Shown: positions 7,262 to 15,023, counted from the first letter of the stretch. The stretch: DNA of 34,712 nucleotides from Sulfitobacter maritimus (GCF_013346665.1 NZ_JABVBB010000027.1:1-34712), one strand, 5' to 3'. Notes: generated by a model not told the origin, from the letters alone. Translations and numbers: made by a program.

Positions 7262-7885
7262 ATGCCACGACCGACCAAACAATCCCCCGAGCGCGGAGAT
7301 GCACGAACCAGGCTGCTCGAAGCGGCCTGCGATGTGGTCCGCCAGAAAGGTTTTGCCGCAACATCCGTTGACGACCTGTGCCAAGAGGCGGGGGTCACGA
7401 AGGGCGCGTTCTTCCACCACTTTAAGACAAAGGAGGCGCTTGGTGTGGCTGCGGCAAACCACTGGGCAGAGACGACCAGCGCCCTATTCGCGAACGCATC
7501 CTTTCATGAGCTGGACGATCCGCTGGACCGAGTGCTCGCCTATCTCGATCTCCGCAAAGGGATAATCGGCGGAGAGGTTTTCGAGTTCACCTGTCTCGTG
7601 GGCACCATGACGCAGGAAGTTCATGAAAGCGCTCCGGCAATCCGCGATGCCTGTGCAGAAAGCATCTTCGGCCATGCCGCCACGCTTGAGGCGGATATCG
7701 AAGCGGCTAGGCAACAGCGTGGCATTGACGCCGACTGGACTGCTGAAAGCCTTGCCCGTCATACGCAGGCGGTGCTTCAGGGCGGGTTCATTCTCGCCAA
7801 GGCGACGGGCGACCCGGAGCTTGCCCGTGAGAGCGTTGATCATCTGCGAAACTACATCGAACAGCTTTTTGGCGTAGCCGGATGA
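7262..7885 (+). CDS. TetR/AcrR-family regulator
   Basis: A 207-residue protein. The N-terminal DNA-binding domain (about residues 12-58) has the classic TetR helix-turn-helix in TSVDDLCQEAGVTKGAFFHHFKTKEAL. The C-terminal ligand domain is of the TetR_C type with no assignable ligand. Its start codon lies four bases after a palindromic operator, so it most likely represses itself and the co-directional genes that follow (VOC, SnoaL-like, saccharopine-dehydrogenase-like, 7961-9907), which read as one transcription unit with gaps of 75, 50 and 1 nt. Confidence 0.92.
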   Translation: MPRPTKQSPERGDARTRLLEAACDVVRQKGFAATSVDDLCQEAGVTKGAFFHHFKTKEALGVAAANHWAETTSALFANASFHELDDPLDRVLAYLDLRKGIIGGEVFEFTCLVGTMTQEVHESAPAIRDACAESIFGHAATLEADIEAARQQRGIDADWTAESLARHTQAVLQGGFILAKATGDPELARESVDHLRNYIEQLFGVAG

Positions 7886-7960
7886 CTACCCAAATAACTC
7901 CCGTTTCAAATGCTGTCACAACCCCGGATGTAACCAGATCAAACGGAAAGGACTAGAATA

Positions 7961-8425
7961 ATGACTGACCGACCAAATGCCCGAATGTGCATCTTTTTCA
8001 AAGACTGTTCGGAAGATGCCGTGCGGTTCTACGCCGAGACCATTCCGAATACCCATGTCGATCATGTGCAGCCAATCGGCTCAAGTATGAACATGGTGCT
8101 TTTCAGGGTCATGGATACACACTTTATGGCGTTGGATGGCAATGAGAATTTTGCGCCCAGCAAAGATCACTCGATCTCGATTGCGACCCTTAATCAGGCC
8201 GAAACTGACCGGCTCTGGGAGGCGCTGAGCGAGGGCGGCAGCGAAGGGCCGTGCGGATGGTTGTGTGACCGTTTCGGCGTCCATTGGCAGGTCGTTCCGA
8301 CTGCAATGACCCATATGTTGAGTGACCCGGATCGGGAAGCTGCCGGCCGGGTGCAATCTGCGATGATGAAGATGAAGAAGATCGACATCGCCAGCTTGGA
8401 GGCAGCCTTCCGGGGCGAGACCTGA
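7961..8425 (+). CDS. VOC-superfamily PhnB/YjdN-like protein
   Basis: A 154-residue protein of the PhnB-like VOC family (annotated in databases as 3-demethylubiquinone methyltransferase-like, although these proteins are not methyltransferases). Diagnostic features are the opening MCIFFKDCSEDAVRFYAE, the central MDTHFMALDG, and GGSEGPCGWLCDRFGVHWQVVP near residue 100, then the VQSAMMKMKKIDIASLEAA helix. VOC proteins usually bind a small molecule or metal; the substrate is unknown. GGAAAGGA precedes the ATG. It is the first structural gene after tetR and probably under its control. Confidence 0.88.
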   Translation: MTDRPNARMCIFFKDCSEDAVRFYAETIPNTHVDHVQPIGSSMNMVLFRVMDTHFMALDGNENFAPSKDHSISIATLNQAETDRLWEALSEGGSEGPCGWLCDRFGVHWQVVPTAMTHMLSDPDREAAGRVQSAMMKMKKIDIASLEAAFRGET

Positions 8426-8475
8426 CAAAGGCATCGCCTTTTTAGGAAAACTGTGACCGGCTTCGGGAATGAGAG

Positions 8476-8874
8476 ATGACCAAGATTCAAGGCAGTAAGG
8501 ACTGCGGCAATTCACCCAAGAACAAGTTCGCGCAGGATGTTGCGATTGCGTTGGAGTCTGGCAAGGCAGAGGCGAAGATTTTCAGCGAAGATGTTGTCTG
8601 GAGTCGGAGTACTGACAGCTCGACGGACGGACGCGAAGAAATTATGAAGTATCTGGCGTCGCAGGCGAAGCCAGCGGAAATCACCGTCGATCACGCCGTT
8701 TCCCACGGCAAGGTTGGCGCGGCCAGCGGCGAGGTTGTTTTCGCAAACGGACACCGCCGCCGGTTCTGCCATGTGCTGGAGTTCACCAGTGCCAAGGCGA
8801 ATTGCATATCCGTAGTCCAAAGCTACTCCTGGCCGGCCTTTCCGCCGTGGTTGGGGCAACAGGGAGGCCATTAA
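8476..8874 (+). CDS. SnoaL/NTF2-like small protein
   Basis: A 132-residue protein matching NTF2-like small proteins: it opens with a KDCGNSPKNKFAQDVAIALESG helix, followed by VVWSRSTD, REEIMKYL, VANG-type beta strands (SGEVVFANGHRRRFCHVLEF) and a C-terminal SVVQSYSWPAFPPWLG. Members of this superfamily form a cone-shaped pocket that binds or isomerises small organic molecules. Two cysteines (C11, C97 region) are present. Its last codons contain the ribosome site (AGGGAGG at about 8861) of the next gene, so the two are translated together. Confidence 0.72.
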   Translation: MTKIQGSKDCGNSPKNKFAQDVAIALESGKAEAKIFSEDVVWSRSTDSSTDGREEIMKYLASQAKPAEITVDHAVSHGKVGAASGEVVFANGHRRRFCHVLEFTSAKANCISVVQSYSWPAFPPWLGQQGGH

Positions 8875-8875
8875 A

Positions 8876-9907
8876 TTGAGCGATGCAGAGACGAATATCT
8901 CAAGGAAAATCGCGGTGTACGGCGCGAACGGTCACACCGGGCGGCTCGTCGTCAGTGAATTGCTGAAGCGTGGAGTGAGCCCGATTGCGGTGGCGAGAAG
9001 CTCCGAGGCCATTTCGGCGGCCCAGTTTCCCGGAGAGGTTACACGTCGGTGTGCGACCGTCGATGATCCCTTGAGCCTCGATACGGCCTTCGAAGGCGCG
9101 GCGGCGGTCATCAACTGTGCAGGCGCGTTTCTGGATACCGCCAATGCGATCGCAGGGGCCGCCGTCCGAAAGCGGCTCCACTATCTCGATGTGACAGCGG
9201 AGCAGGCCAGCGCCCAGAAAACCTTCGAGACCTTCGACAGCTCCGCACGTGAAGCCGGGGTCGTCGTACTGCCCGCCATGGGCTTCTTCGGCGGCTTTGC
9301 GGACCTGCTCGCCACGGTAGCGACGAAGGGGTGGGCCAGCGTAGATGACATAAACGTAATGATCGGCCTCGACAGTTGGCATCCGACGCGGGGGACGCGT
9401 CTGACCGGCGAGCGCAACACCGCGCGGCGATTGGTGGTTGAGAAGGGGGCTCTCGTTCCCGTGCAATTGCCACCCGCCGAAGGTGAGGGGACCTTCGTGC
9501 AGCCTGTCGGACATCAGCGAACACTGGAAGTCCCTCTCTCCGAGATCATACTGATCTCGCGACACCTCAAACCGAAGGCAGTCCGAACCTTCCTGAGCGC
9601 CAACGCGATCGAGGACATACGCGATACATCGACACCGGTGCCCCGACTCGATGAAACCGGAAGGTCGCCACAAAGGTTCGTGGTCGAGATCGTTGCAAGG
9701 TTGGGCCAAGAAGAAAGGCGGGTTGTGGCACAGGGGCGTGACATCTACGCATTCTCGGCACCGCTCGTCTGTGAGGCTGCCGGACGGCTCCTTCGGCCGG
9801 AATTCAATCGAGCCGGTGCTTACACCCCTGGCCAAATCTTCGATGCGGCCGATCTGCTGAATTCACTCCGCTCCGAACACTTCACGCTGGACGTGTTGGA
9901 AGACTGA
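8876..9907 (+). CDS. Saccharopine-dehydrogenase-like NAD(P)-binding protein
   Basis: A 343-residue protein with an N-terminal Rossmann fold: IAVYGANGHTGRLVVSELLKRG at about residues 12-33 contains the dinucleotide loop G-A-N-G-H-T-G. It continues with VINCAGAFLDTANAIAGAAVRKRLHYLDVTAEQ, the saccharopine dehydrogenase / trans-acting enoyl reductase family signature. The C-terminal half is the family's catalytic-like domain. It should be a cytosolic oxidoreductase; substrate unknown. The start is TTG at 8876, one base after the previous stop codon, with AGGGAGG eight bases upstream; no in-frame ATG exists nearby. Confidence 0.85.
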   Translation: MSDAETNISRKIAVYGANGHTGRLVVSELLKRGVSPIAVARSSEAISAAQFPGEVTRRCATVDDPLSLDTAFEGAAAVINCAGAFLDTANAIAGAAVRKRLHYLDVTAEQASAQKTFETFDSSAREAGVVVLPAMGFFGGFADLLATVATKGWASVDDINVMIGLDSWHPTRGTRLTGERNTARRLVVEKGALVPVQLPPAEGEGTFVQPVGHQRTLEVPLSEIILISRHLKPKAVRTFLSANAIEDIRDTSTPVPRLDETGRSPQRFVVEIVARLGQEERRVVAQGRDIYAFSAPLVCEAAGRLLRPEFNRAGAYTPGQIFDAADLLNSLRSEHFTLDVLED

Positions 9908-9931
9908 CCCGCGAGTGCATCTCGCCGTCTA

Positions 9932-9952
9932 ACCATTGTTCAAAACAACGGT
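9932..9952. terminator. Weak bidirectional hairpin between convergent genes
   Basis: ACCATTGTT at 9932-9940 pairs with AACAACGGT at 9944-9952 with one mismatch and a 3-nt loop, between the ends of two convergent genes. The stem is modest and I give it as a possible shared terminator only. Confidence 0.35.
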
Positions 9953-9977
9953 GCTTGGGGGCCGGAGCGGCACATCA

Positions 9978-10265
9978 CTAGCCACAGTAGACGCGATCAA
10001 TCCTGCCGCTGTCGTCTACCAGAAAGTTCAGTCGATTGGCCTTGAACTCCATCGTTAAGATATCTCCGGGATGCAAAATCCGCACCGACACGGGCAAATC
10101 AGAAGCGACGATTACAGCTTCGTCCCTGCCGACATAGCCCTGATAGCGTGACGCGCCGCATTCATCTGCGCCTCCTCCCCCAGGGGCCGGTGTCCCCGCG
10201 GGCTCACATGCAGAGAGAGCAAGAATATAGAAAAAGTACTGCAAACGATTGATGTGGCGTTTCAT
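9978..10265 (-). CDS. Lipoprotein of the peptidase inhibitor I78 family
   Basis: A 95-residue protein with a lipobox (LALSAC, Cys20) and a mature domain with the I78 inhibitor pattern: DECGASRYQGYVGRDEAV, then VRILHPGDILTMEFKANRLNFLVDDSG and the closing IDRVYCG. The two cysteines of the mature domain are where the family has them. I78 proteins inhibit serine peptidases and typically sit in the periplasm. The ATG at 10265 is preceded by GAAGGAA; a GTG at 10301 would overlap the upstream gene and spoil the signal peptide. It lies 32 nt behind the tetR gene on the same strand. Confidence 0.85.
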   Translation of the reverse strand: MKRHINRLQYFFYILALSACEPAGTPAPGGGGADECGASRYQGYVGRDEAVIVASDLPVSVRILHPGDILTMEFKANRLNFLVDDSGRIDRVYCG

Positions 10266-10297
10266 TGTCGTGATTCCTTCGGTGCTGAGCGCAAACT

Positions 10298-10954
10298 TCA
10301 CTTCGGTCCAATAGCCGACGTTTTTCCCCCGTAAACGCCGAGGAAGAACCCCACTGCCTCCTCTGCATGTTCGCGCAGGGCAGCGTCCTTCGGGATGCCT
10401 GCATCGCCGAGCAGCATCGCGGAGTTCAGCGGCGCTCCCATCACGATCCAGTTGAACTGCACGGCCGCCTTCTCCGGGTCGGAAGCATTCAGCGCTCCCG
10501 TGGCAGAGTAATGTGAGATAGCCCTCGTCAGGCGTTGGATCGAGCGTTGCGGCCCAGTCTCGTGCAGCGATTTTCCGAGCATGGGGAAACGGTCCACCTC
10601 ACCGATGATCATGCGCCGCAGGCGCATGAGCCTGGGCGTCAGGACCACCCTGAGCTGATCGAGCGCGATATCGGTAAGACAGATGCGCGCGCTCGGCTCA
10701 CTGAACACCTCCGAGTCGCCCCGATCTTCTCCGATCTCGGAGGCCGCTTCGGCGGTCATCGACTGGACGACTTCAAGAAACAGAGCCTCCTTGTTGTTGA
10801 AGTGTGCATACACGGTCTGTTTCGACACGCTGGCGCGCTCGGCCACAGCATCCATGCTGGCGCCGAGGAAGCCATGTTCCGGAAATACCTCCTCTGCCGC
10901 GTCGATAATCCTGGCGCGGGTTCGGCGCAGGCGAGTGTCCGCTCCATTCGACAT
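10298..10954 (-). CDS. TetR/AcrR-family regulator
   Basis: A 218-residue TetR protein: DNA-binding domain at about residues 10-60 with ASMDAVAERASVSKQTVYAHFNNKEALF, followed by an AefR-like C-terminal domain (RLMRLRRMIIGEVDRFPMLGKSLHE). It is divergent from the GFA gene at 11064 with a perfect 15-bp palindrome overlapping a TTGACA -35 box between them, so it very likely represses its own gene and the GFA/DUF6958-hydrolase pair. The I78 lipoprotein gene follows it and may be co-transcribed. Confidence 0.93.
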   Translation of the reverse strand: MSNGADTRLRRTRARIIDAAEEVFPEHGFLGASMDAVAERASVSKQTVYAHFNNKEALFLEVVQSMTAEAASEIGEDRGDSEVFSEPSARICLTDIALDQLRVVLTPRLMRLRRMIIGEVDRFPMLGKSLHETGPQRSIQRLTRAISHYSATGALNASDPEKAAVQFNWIVMGAPLNSAMLLGDAGIPKDAALREHAEEAVGFFLGVYGGKTSAIGPK

Positions 10955-11001
10955 TTTTTCGCTCCCTTTCCACGCGTCGGATCAAGACTACTACGCTTTC
11001 C

Positions 11002-11028
11002 TTGACAAATCAAACTGGACGGTCCAGT
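11002..11028 (+). promoter_or_regulatory. Promoter with perfect TetR-type operator
   Basis: TTGACA at 11002-11007 is followed by ACTGGAC-G-GTCCAGT at 11014-11028, a perfect 7+1+7 palindrome in the spacer. This arrangement, between the divergent tetR gene and the GFA gene, fits a repressor site that blocks RNA polymerase in both directions. Confidence 0.75.
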
Positions 11029-11063
11029 CTAATCAACGAAGATCAACTGCGGGAGCTGTAGGG

Positions 11064-11546
11064 ATGTCAACCGAAGTCACGAGCGTCCGATGCCTCTGCG
11101 GCAAAGTGGAACTGGAGGCGGTGGGCATTCCGATCCTGACGACCGTCTGTCATTGCGATGGCTGTCGCGAGGCTGCGGATGAACTTGAGGAGCTGCCGGG
11201 CGCGGAACCCGTCAAGATGGCGGATGGCGGCGTTCCCTACGTCGTTTATCGCAAGGATCGTGTGATCTGCCTGAAAGGTGCCGAGCACCTGCGCGAACAT
11301 CGGCTAAAACCGGATTCGCCAACCCGCCGGGTGGTGGCAACCTGCTGCAACAGCTTTCTCATGCTGGATTTCACCCATGGACACTGGATCACGCTGGTGC
11401 GCCAGCGCGTCGAGGCGACACAAGCGGTCGAGGCTGCACCACATCCGGCCCGCACGTCGCCGATGTTTTTTGTCCGGCTTTTCGCGAGCTGGCTGCCGAT
11501 GGGCTTAAAGACCCCGAAGATTGACTACGTGAACGGAGTGCTCTGA
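11064..11546 (+). CDS. GFA-family (glutathione-dependent formaldehyde-activating-like) zinc protein
   Basis: A 160-residue protein of the Gfa/CENP-V superfamily. Zinc-binding cysteines are visible at C10 and C12 (CLCGKVELEAVG) and at C29, C31 and C34 (VCHCDGCREA), with a further CC pair later (VVATCCNSFLMLDF). Family members bind two zinc ions; a role in formaldehyde or glutathione adduct handling is known for only a few. The ATG at 11064 follows the operator-promoter region. Its stop is one base before the next ATG at 11548, so the two genes form an operon under the divergent TetR. Confidence 0.82.
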   Translation: MSTEVTSVRCLCGKVELEAVGIPILTTVCHCDGCREAADELEELPGAEPVKMADGGVPYVVYRKDRVICLKGAEHLREHRLKPDSPTRRVVATCCNSFLMLDFTHGHWITLVRQRVEATQAVEAAPHPARTSPMFFVRLFASWLPMGLKTPKIDYVNGVL

Positions 11547-11547
11547 G

Positions 11548-12747
11548 ATGTCGGAAGACAAAATCGAGATCGAGAATGCTGTAAGTCCGGGGCACATCCA
11601 GCGGGTGGACAGGGCGAAGTTCACTGCCATGCGGGATGCGCTGCTTTCGGTGCTGCCCGATGAGCCTCCGGGAATGAAGGTGCCCGACGCCAATGCGGAA
11701 CTGCTGCCGAAATTGCCGGATGACCTGTTTCCCGGCGGTGCCAAGGCGGGCTGGTGGCTGAAGGCAGCCCAGCTCGATCTCGAGGCGAAGGGCATCATCG
11801 CCCGCGCACCCAAACCCCCTGTGCGACTCTACCGGTTAAATGAGATGAGGCTGACCGTCTGCGCCGCTTCACTCGCACTCTTCACGCCCGTCTCAACGGC
11901 ACTCTCACAAACCACAGGATCGACTGATATGGCCGCACAATCCCGGATGCTTGAGGTGAACGGTGCCTCGCTCTACTTTGAAATTCGCGGCAGCGGCCCG
12001 CTGTTGCTGCTCATTCCCGGCGGACCACAGGATGCCGGGGTGTTCGTCGGCCTCGCCGAGGCGCTGGCGGATGAGTTCACCACCGTCGCTGTCGATCCGC
12101 GCTGCAATTCGCGCAGCGTCTGCGATGCACGGGACACCGATCTAGACGTGGCGCTCCTTGCCATTGACATGGCGGCGATCATCGCCCATCTTGGTAACGC
12201 TCCGGTGCATGTTTTCGGCACCAGCGGCGGGGCGCAAATTGCCCTCGCGCTTGCGGCAAACCACCCGGAAGGGATTGCAACAGTCATAGCACACGAGCCG
12301 CGTGCGGTGATGCTTCTCGATGATCCCAGCGAGGCCCTGGCTGCTGACGAGATAATTTATACCGCGTATCAGAACGGCGGCGCTCAGTCGGCCTTCCAGA
12401 CCTTCCTGGAAGTGAGCGGCATGGCAAACGGCGAGGCTCCGCCCCAACCGCAATCGGCGGAGGAGGCAGCGACGTTCGGACGGATCAACGGCAACATGGA
12501 GTATTTCTTCGCCCATGGAATGCGTCCCCTTACTGCCTTCACGCCCGATGTTGCGAAGTTGGTGGACGGACCGGGGCGCATCGTGGTCGGGGCGGGTGAG
12601 GCGACCGAAGGTGAATCCACGCACCAGGCCAGCCTGGCGCTCGCCGAACAGCTCGGGCAGGAACCGGTGATTTTCCCGGGAGATCACGTGGCTTATACCT
12701 ACGCGCCGGAGGCCTTTGCCGAAGTCGTCTCTCGAACCCTTCGCTGA
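11548..12747 (+). CDS. DUF6958-like domain fused in frame to a secreted-type alpha/beta hydrolase
   Basis: A 399-residue frame made of two parts. Residues 1-97 resemble DUF6958 proteins (ENAVSPGHIQRVDRAKF; FPGGAKAGWWLKAAQLDLEAKG). From Met100 (ATG at 11845) a normal secreted hydrolase starts: signal peptide MRLTVCAASLALFTPVSTALS, then GSGPLLLLIPGGP (oxyanion hole), FGTSGGA (nucleophile S127, counted from Met100) and PGDHVAY (His281). No stop codon separates the halves. A signal peptide in mid-protein cannot work, so either translation also starts at 11845 or the fusion is a recent stop-loss. The hydrolase half is clearly related to the gene at 4482 (shared DPRCNSRS, IAHEP, DDPSEALAA) but keeps its catalytic residues. 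Confidence 0.8.
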   Translation: MSEDKIEIENAVSPGHIQRVDRAKFTAMRDALLSVLPDEPPGMKVPDANAELLPKLPDDLFPGGAKAGWWLKAAQLDLEAKGIIARAPKPPVRLYRLNEMRLTVCAASLALFTPVSTALSQTTGSTDMAAQSRMLEVNGASLYFEIRGSGPLLLLIPGGPQDAGVFVGLAEALADEFTTVAVDPRCNSRSVCDARDTDLDVALLAIDMAAIIAHLGNAPVHVFGTSGGAQIALALAANHPEGIATVIAHEPRAVMLLDDPSEALAADEIIYTAYQNGGAQSAFQTFLEVSGMANGEAPPQPQSAEEAATFGRINGNMEYFFAHGMRPLTAFTPDVAKLVDGPGRIVVGAGEATEGESTHQASLALAEQLGQEPVIFPGDHVAYTYAPEAFAEVVSRTLR

Positions 12748-12877
12748 ACCGACGCGAACTGGCCGGGTTGGAATTTTTCACCAGTATCGGTCGTTATCGT
12801 CGGTGACATAGACGCTTAGGTTTTGGCAGAAACTGCTGTGCGGAGAGTGTCTGGAACAACTCAAAGCAGTCCTAATA

Positions 12878-13457
12878 CTATCTTTCGTCCCAGCCCTTCC
12901 CGCCGATGATTTTCGAATGGGCCTTCTCTATGCGCCGCGCCCGCGTTTCTGACTGCTTGGCGTCCGAGAAATGCAGAACCCAACCGCGCTGCCGTCCCGG
13001 CGTCAGTTCTTCGAAGGCTTCCGCCAGCTCGGGATCGTCATCGAGCGCGTCCTGTAGCTCGTCGGGATAGTCGAGATTGTCCTTTTCGGTGAACGCGACT
13101 TCCAGGCCGTCCTTTTCCGCCTGTATCGCCTTGTCGATGAAACGCCTGATCGTGTCCTCGCCGTCTTCGATCTCTTCCGGGCTCTCGAAATGAAGCCGCC
13201 GCATAGCCTGGGAGTGCTTGCCGGGCTGGACGAGAAGGCCGTCCTCGTCTTTTAGGAGCGACCCCTTGAAGAACCCGACAGCACAGGAGTTTTTCATCCC
13301 GTAGATGATGGCGACGTTGCTGCCCTGCCAAGCATAGCTTGCCCCATTTCACGCGCTCTTCGAGGCCGGAATCGAGTAGTATATCGCGCAGCCTGCGCCG
13401 CTCGTCCTGCCAGTTTTTCTGGTTCAGAAGGCTCTCGACTTCGGAATCGTCCGCCAT
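12878..13457 (-). pseudogene. Frameshifted YdeI/OmdA-family gene
   Basis: The N-terminal part (from ATG 13457: MADDSEVESLLNQ, then LDSGLEERVKWGK) and the C-terminal part (NVAIIYGMKNSCAVGFFKGSLLKD to the LTPGRQRGWVLHFSDAKQSETRARRIEK signature) of a YdeI-family protein are both present but in different frames. The break is at about 13337, where AAG-C-TAT reads through; relative to the family's KWGKPCY the simplest explanation is loss of five bases. Without the shift the product would be about 193 residues, the normal length. It sits 15 nt behind the doxX-like gene in the ArsR-SRPBCC-DoxX operon. A sequencing error is possible; otherwise it is a recent pseudogene. Confidence 0.85.
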
Positions 13458-13472
13458 GCCTGCCCCTCTGTC

Positions 13473-13838
13473 TCAATGCGGCGCGACGAAGAGCCGCCCG
13501 AGCGCGATCACCGCGCAAACGACCGCGACACCCAGCCAGTAATACATCGGCCCGCTATCCTCTGCCCCGGCGCGCAGGTGGACGCCGGAGAAGACCAGCA
13601 TTTCCATCGCGATCCCGATGGCCGCGACCGGCACCAGCCATGCCAGCGACGGCGCGACAGCAGGGATGACCAGACCGACGGCGCAGAGCAGTTCGAACGG
13701 GATCAGGAGCATCCAGACAGCGTTCGGGATCGCGGCCAGCGTCGGGACGGCCTGTTCCGAGTTGAAGAGCTTCCAGCCCGCGCCGATGGCCGTGTGCAGT
13801 GCCAGCAGCGCCTGAAGTATCCAGAGAACGATGTTCAT
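13473..13838 (-). CDS. DoxX-like membrane protein
   Basis: A 121-residue protein with four predicted membrane helices (about 4-20, 41-61, 65-85, 97-115) and the DoxX-like N-terminal pattern LLALHTAIGAGWKLFNSEQ. DoxX-family proteins are small inner-membrane proteins linked to redox stress, without a defined reaction for this subgroup. Its ATG overlaps the stop of the SRPBCC gene by four bases (ATGA), giving translational coupling in the ArsR-led operon. Confidence 0.8.
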   Translation of the reverse strand: MNIVLWILQALLALHTAIGAGWKLFNSEQAVPTLAAIPNAVWMLLIPFELLCAVGLVIPAVAPSLAWLVPVAAIGIAMEMLVFSGVHLRAGAEDSGPMYYWLGVAVVCAVIALGRLFVAPH

Positions 13839-14260
13839 CGCTCGTCCTTTTCATCGAGACCGGCGACGACCTTCTCCAGATTGTCGAGGAACTGTTCCCA
13901 ACCGGCCCTGGCTCCTTGGTAGGCCTGATCCTGATCGGGTCCGAACCCGGATTGCTCCATCTTTAGATGCGTGCCGGTGGCGGTTTCAGTGAGGGTCCAA
14001 GTGACGACGCTTTCCAGCTCGTGCGCCGCCCAGGTGTAGGACAGGCGTTCATGTGGTTCGGCCGCCAGTACCTTGCAGGACACCTTGCCCCAGTCGGCTT
14101 CGAGATCGAAACGGTGACCGACTTCCGGCTTGAAATCGCTTTTCATCAGCCAGTCCTCGATGAGGTGCTTCTGCGTCAGCGCCCGCCAGACCTTCTCTGG
14201 CGCGTGATTCAGCTCGCGTTCCTTCACCACCGAGCGCGAGTTCGTGTCGGTTTCCATCAC
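13835..14260 (-). CDS. SRPBCC/AHSA1-family protein
   Basis: A 141-residue START-like protein: VVKERELNHAPEKVWRALTQKHLIEDWLMKSDFKPEVGHRF is the typical AHSA1 opening (R/E-LNAP-x-KVW-x-A-T), followed by VLAAEPHERLSYTW and VTWTLTE, ending with GWEQFLDNLEKV. The fold forms a hydrophobic cavity; ligand unknown. It overlaps the upstream arsR gene by 4 nt and the downstream doxX gene by 4 nt. ArsR-SRPBCC pairs are common in bacteria, with the regulator controlling the pair; the inducer is generally not known. Confidence 0.88.
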   Translation of the reverse strand: MMETDTNSRSVVKERELNHAPEKVWRALTQKHLIEDWLMKSDFKPEVGHRFDLEADWGKVSCKVLAAEPHERLSYTWAAHELESVVTWTLTETATGTHLKMEQSGFGPDQDQAYQGARAGWEQFLDNLEKVVAGLDEKDER

Positions 14261-14589
14261 TGGTCCGTCCTCTTCAGAAGGTCTTCAAATCCGTCGAGCT
14301 TCGCATCCCAGAACCGGCTCATGGTCTGTGTCCAATCAATCAGAGGTGCCAGCGCCTCGAGATTGGCGACATAGCGGGTTTGACGCCCTTCCGGTGTTCC
14401 ACTGACAAGGCCTGCCTGTTTGAGAACGGCCAGATGTTTCGAGACAGCGGGTTGTGAAATCCCGGCGTGTTCGGTCAGTGCCACGACATTCTGCGCGCCA
14501 TCGAGACACAGGCGCTCGAAGATGGCCCTGCGGGTCGGGTCCGAAAGCGACCGGAATACTTCGTCCTGCGCGAGCGGCATCGAAATCAT
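14257..14589 (-). CDS. ArsR/SmtB-family regulator (minus-strand module)
   Basis: A 110-residue winged-helix protein: LSDPTRRAIFERLCLDGAQNVVALTEHAGISQPAVSKHLAVLKQAGLVSGTPEGRQTRYVANLEAL. The recognition helix is SQPAVSKHLAVLKQAGL and the wing is EGRQTRY. There is no metal-binding ELCVCDL motif, so it belongs to the non-metal ArsR group found with SRPBCC genes. It leads the SRPBCC-DoxX-YdeI operon and probably controls it through the palindrome just upstream. Confidence 0.92.
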   Translation of the reverse strand: MISMPLAQDEVFRSLSDPTRRAIFERLCLDGAQNVVALTEHAGISQPAVSKHLAVLKQAGLVSGTPEGRQTRYVANLEALAPLIDWTQTMSRFWDAKLDGFEDLLKRTDQ

Positions 14590-14593
14590 AGCT

Positions 14594-14622
14594 CCAAAGT
14601 TATGAGTTATTCATAGCCTTGG
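14594..14622 (-). promoter_or_regulatory. Imperfect palindrome upstream of the minus-strand arsR
   Basis: A 29-bp imperfect inverted repeat centred on 14608: CCAA at 14594-14597 with TTGG at 14619-14622, and TATGA at 14601-14605 with TCATA at 14611-14615. It starts five bases from the arsR start codon, the usual location for self-repression by ArsR proteins. Confidence 0.55.
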
Positions 14623-14649
14623 GGTTATGTTTCTGTCAAGGCGGGTCAC

Positions 14650-14696
14650 TTGTCAGCGGATTGAACCACCCTATACTGAAGTACATGCTTCAGTAT
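14650..14696 (+). promoter_or_regulatory. Promoter and operator overlapping the start codon of the plus-strand arsR
   Basis: TTGTCA at 14650-14655 and TATACT at 14672-14677 form a -35/-10 pair with a 16-bp spacer. The expected transcription start, about seven bases after the -10 box, coincides with the ATG at 14685, so the mRNA may be leaderless. A perfect 9-bp inverted repeat, ATACTGAAG at 14673-14681 with CTTCAGTAT at 14688-14696, covers the -10 box and the start codon. Confidence 0.7.
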
Positions 14697-15023
14697 GATT
14701 CCAGCTTGGACGCCGCTTTCGCAGCGCTTGCCGACCCCACCAGGCGCGAGGTCGTTGCCCGCCTGTGCGACGGCGAGTTGAGCGTCGGCAAACTAGCGGA
14801 ACCCCTCGACATGTCATTGTCAGCCGTTGGCCAGCATCTTCGCATCCTGGAGCAGTCCGGCCTGATCGTGAGCGAGAAGAGGGGCCGCACCCGTTTCTGC
14901 CGCGTCGATCACCAAGCTCTTTCTGCGGTCGAGTCGTGGTTGGGCGAGCGCCGCCGCCACGCGGAACAGCGGCTGGACCGGTTGCAATCATTTGTTGAAC
15001 GAAGAGGAAATTCCGATGACTGA
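14685..15023 (+). CDS. ArsR/SmtB-family regulator (plus-strand module)
   Basis: A 112-residue winged-helix protein: LADPTRREVVARLCDGELSVGKLAEPLDMSLSAVGQHLRILEQSGLIVSEKRGRTRFCRVD, with recognition helix SLSAVGQHLRILEQSGL. It lacks the classical metal site. There is no ribosome site before the ATG at 14685, in keeping with a leaderless transcript. The start codon sits inside a perfect palindrome, so binding would block initiation of transcription. It overlaps the next gene by 8 nt and leads an operon of SRPBCC, DUF1579-like, a 33-residue ORF and a RibD/DHFR-like gene. Confidence 0.92.
   Translation: MLQYDSSLDAAFAALADPTRREVVARLCDGELSVGKLAEPLDMSLSAVGQHLRILEQSGLIVSEKRGRTRFCRVDHQALSAVESWLGERRRHAEQRLDRLQSFVERRGNSDD

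Noticed and set aside
10535..11005. 156-residue plus-strand ORF antisense to the TetR gene
   Set aside because: It is a high-GC shadow of the tetR coding sequence.
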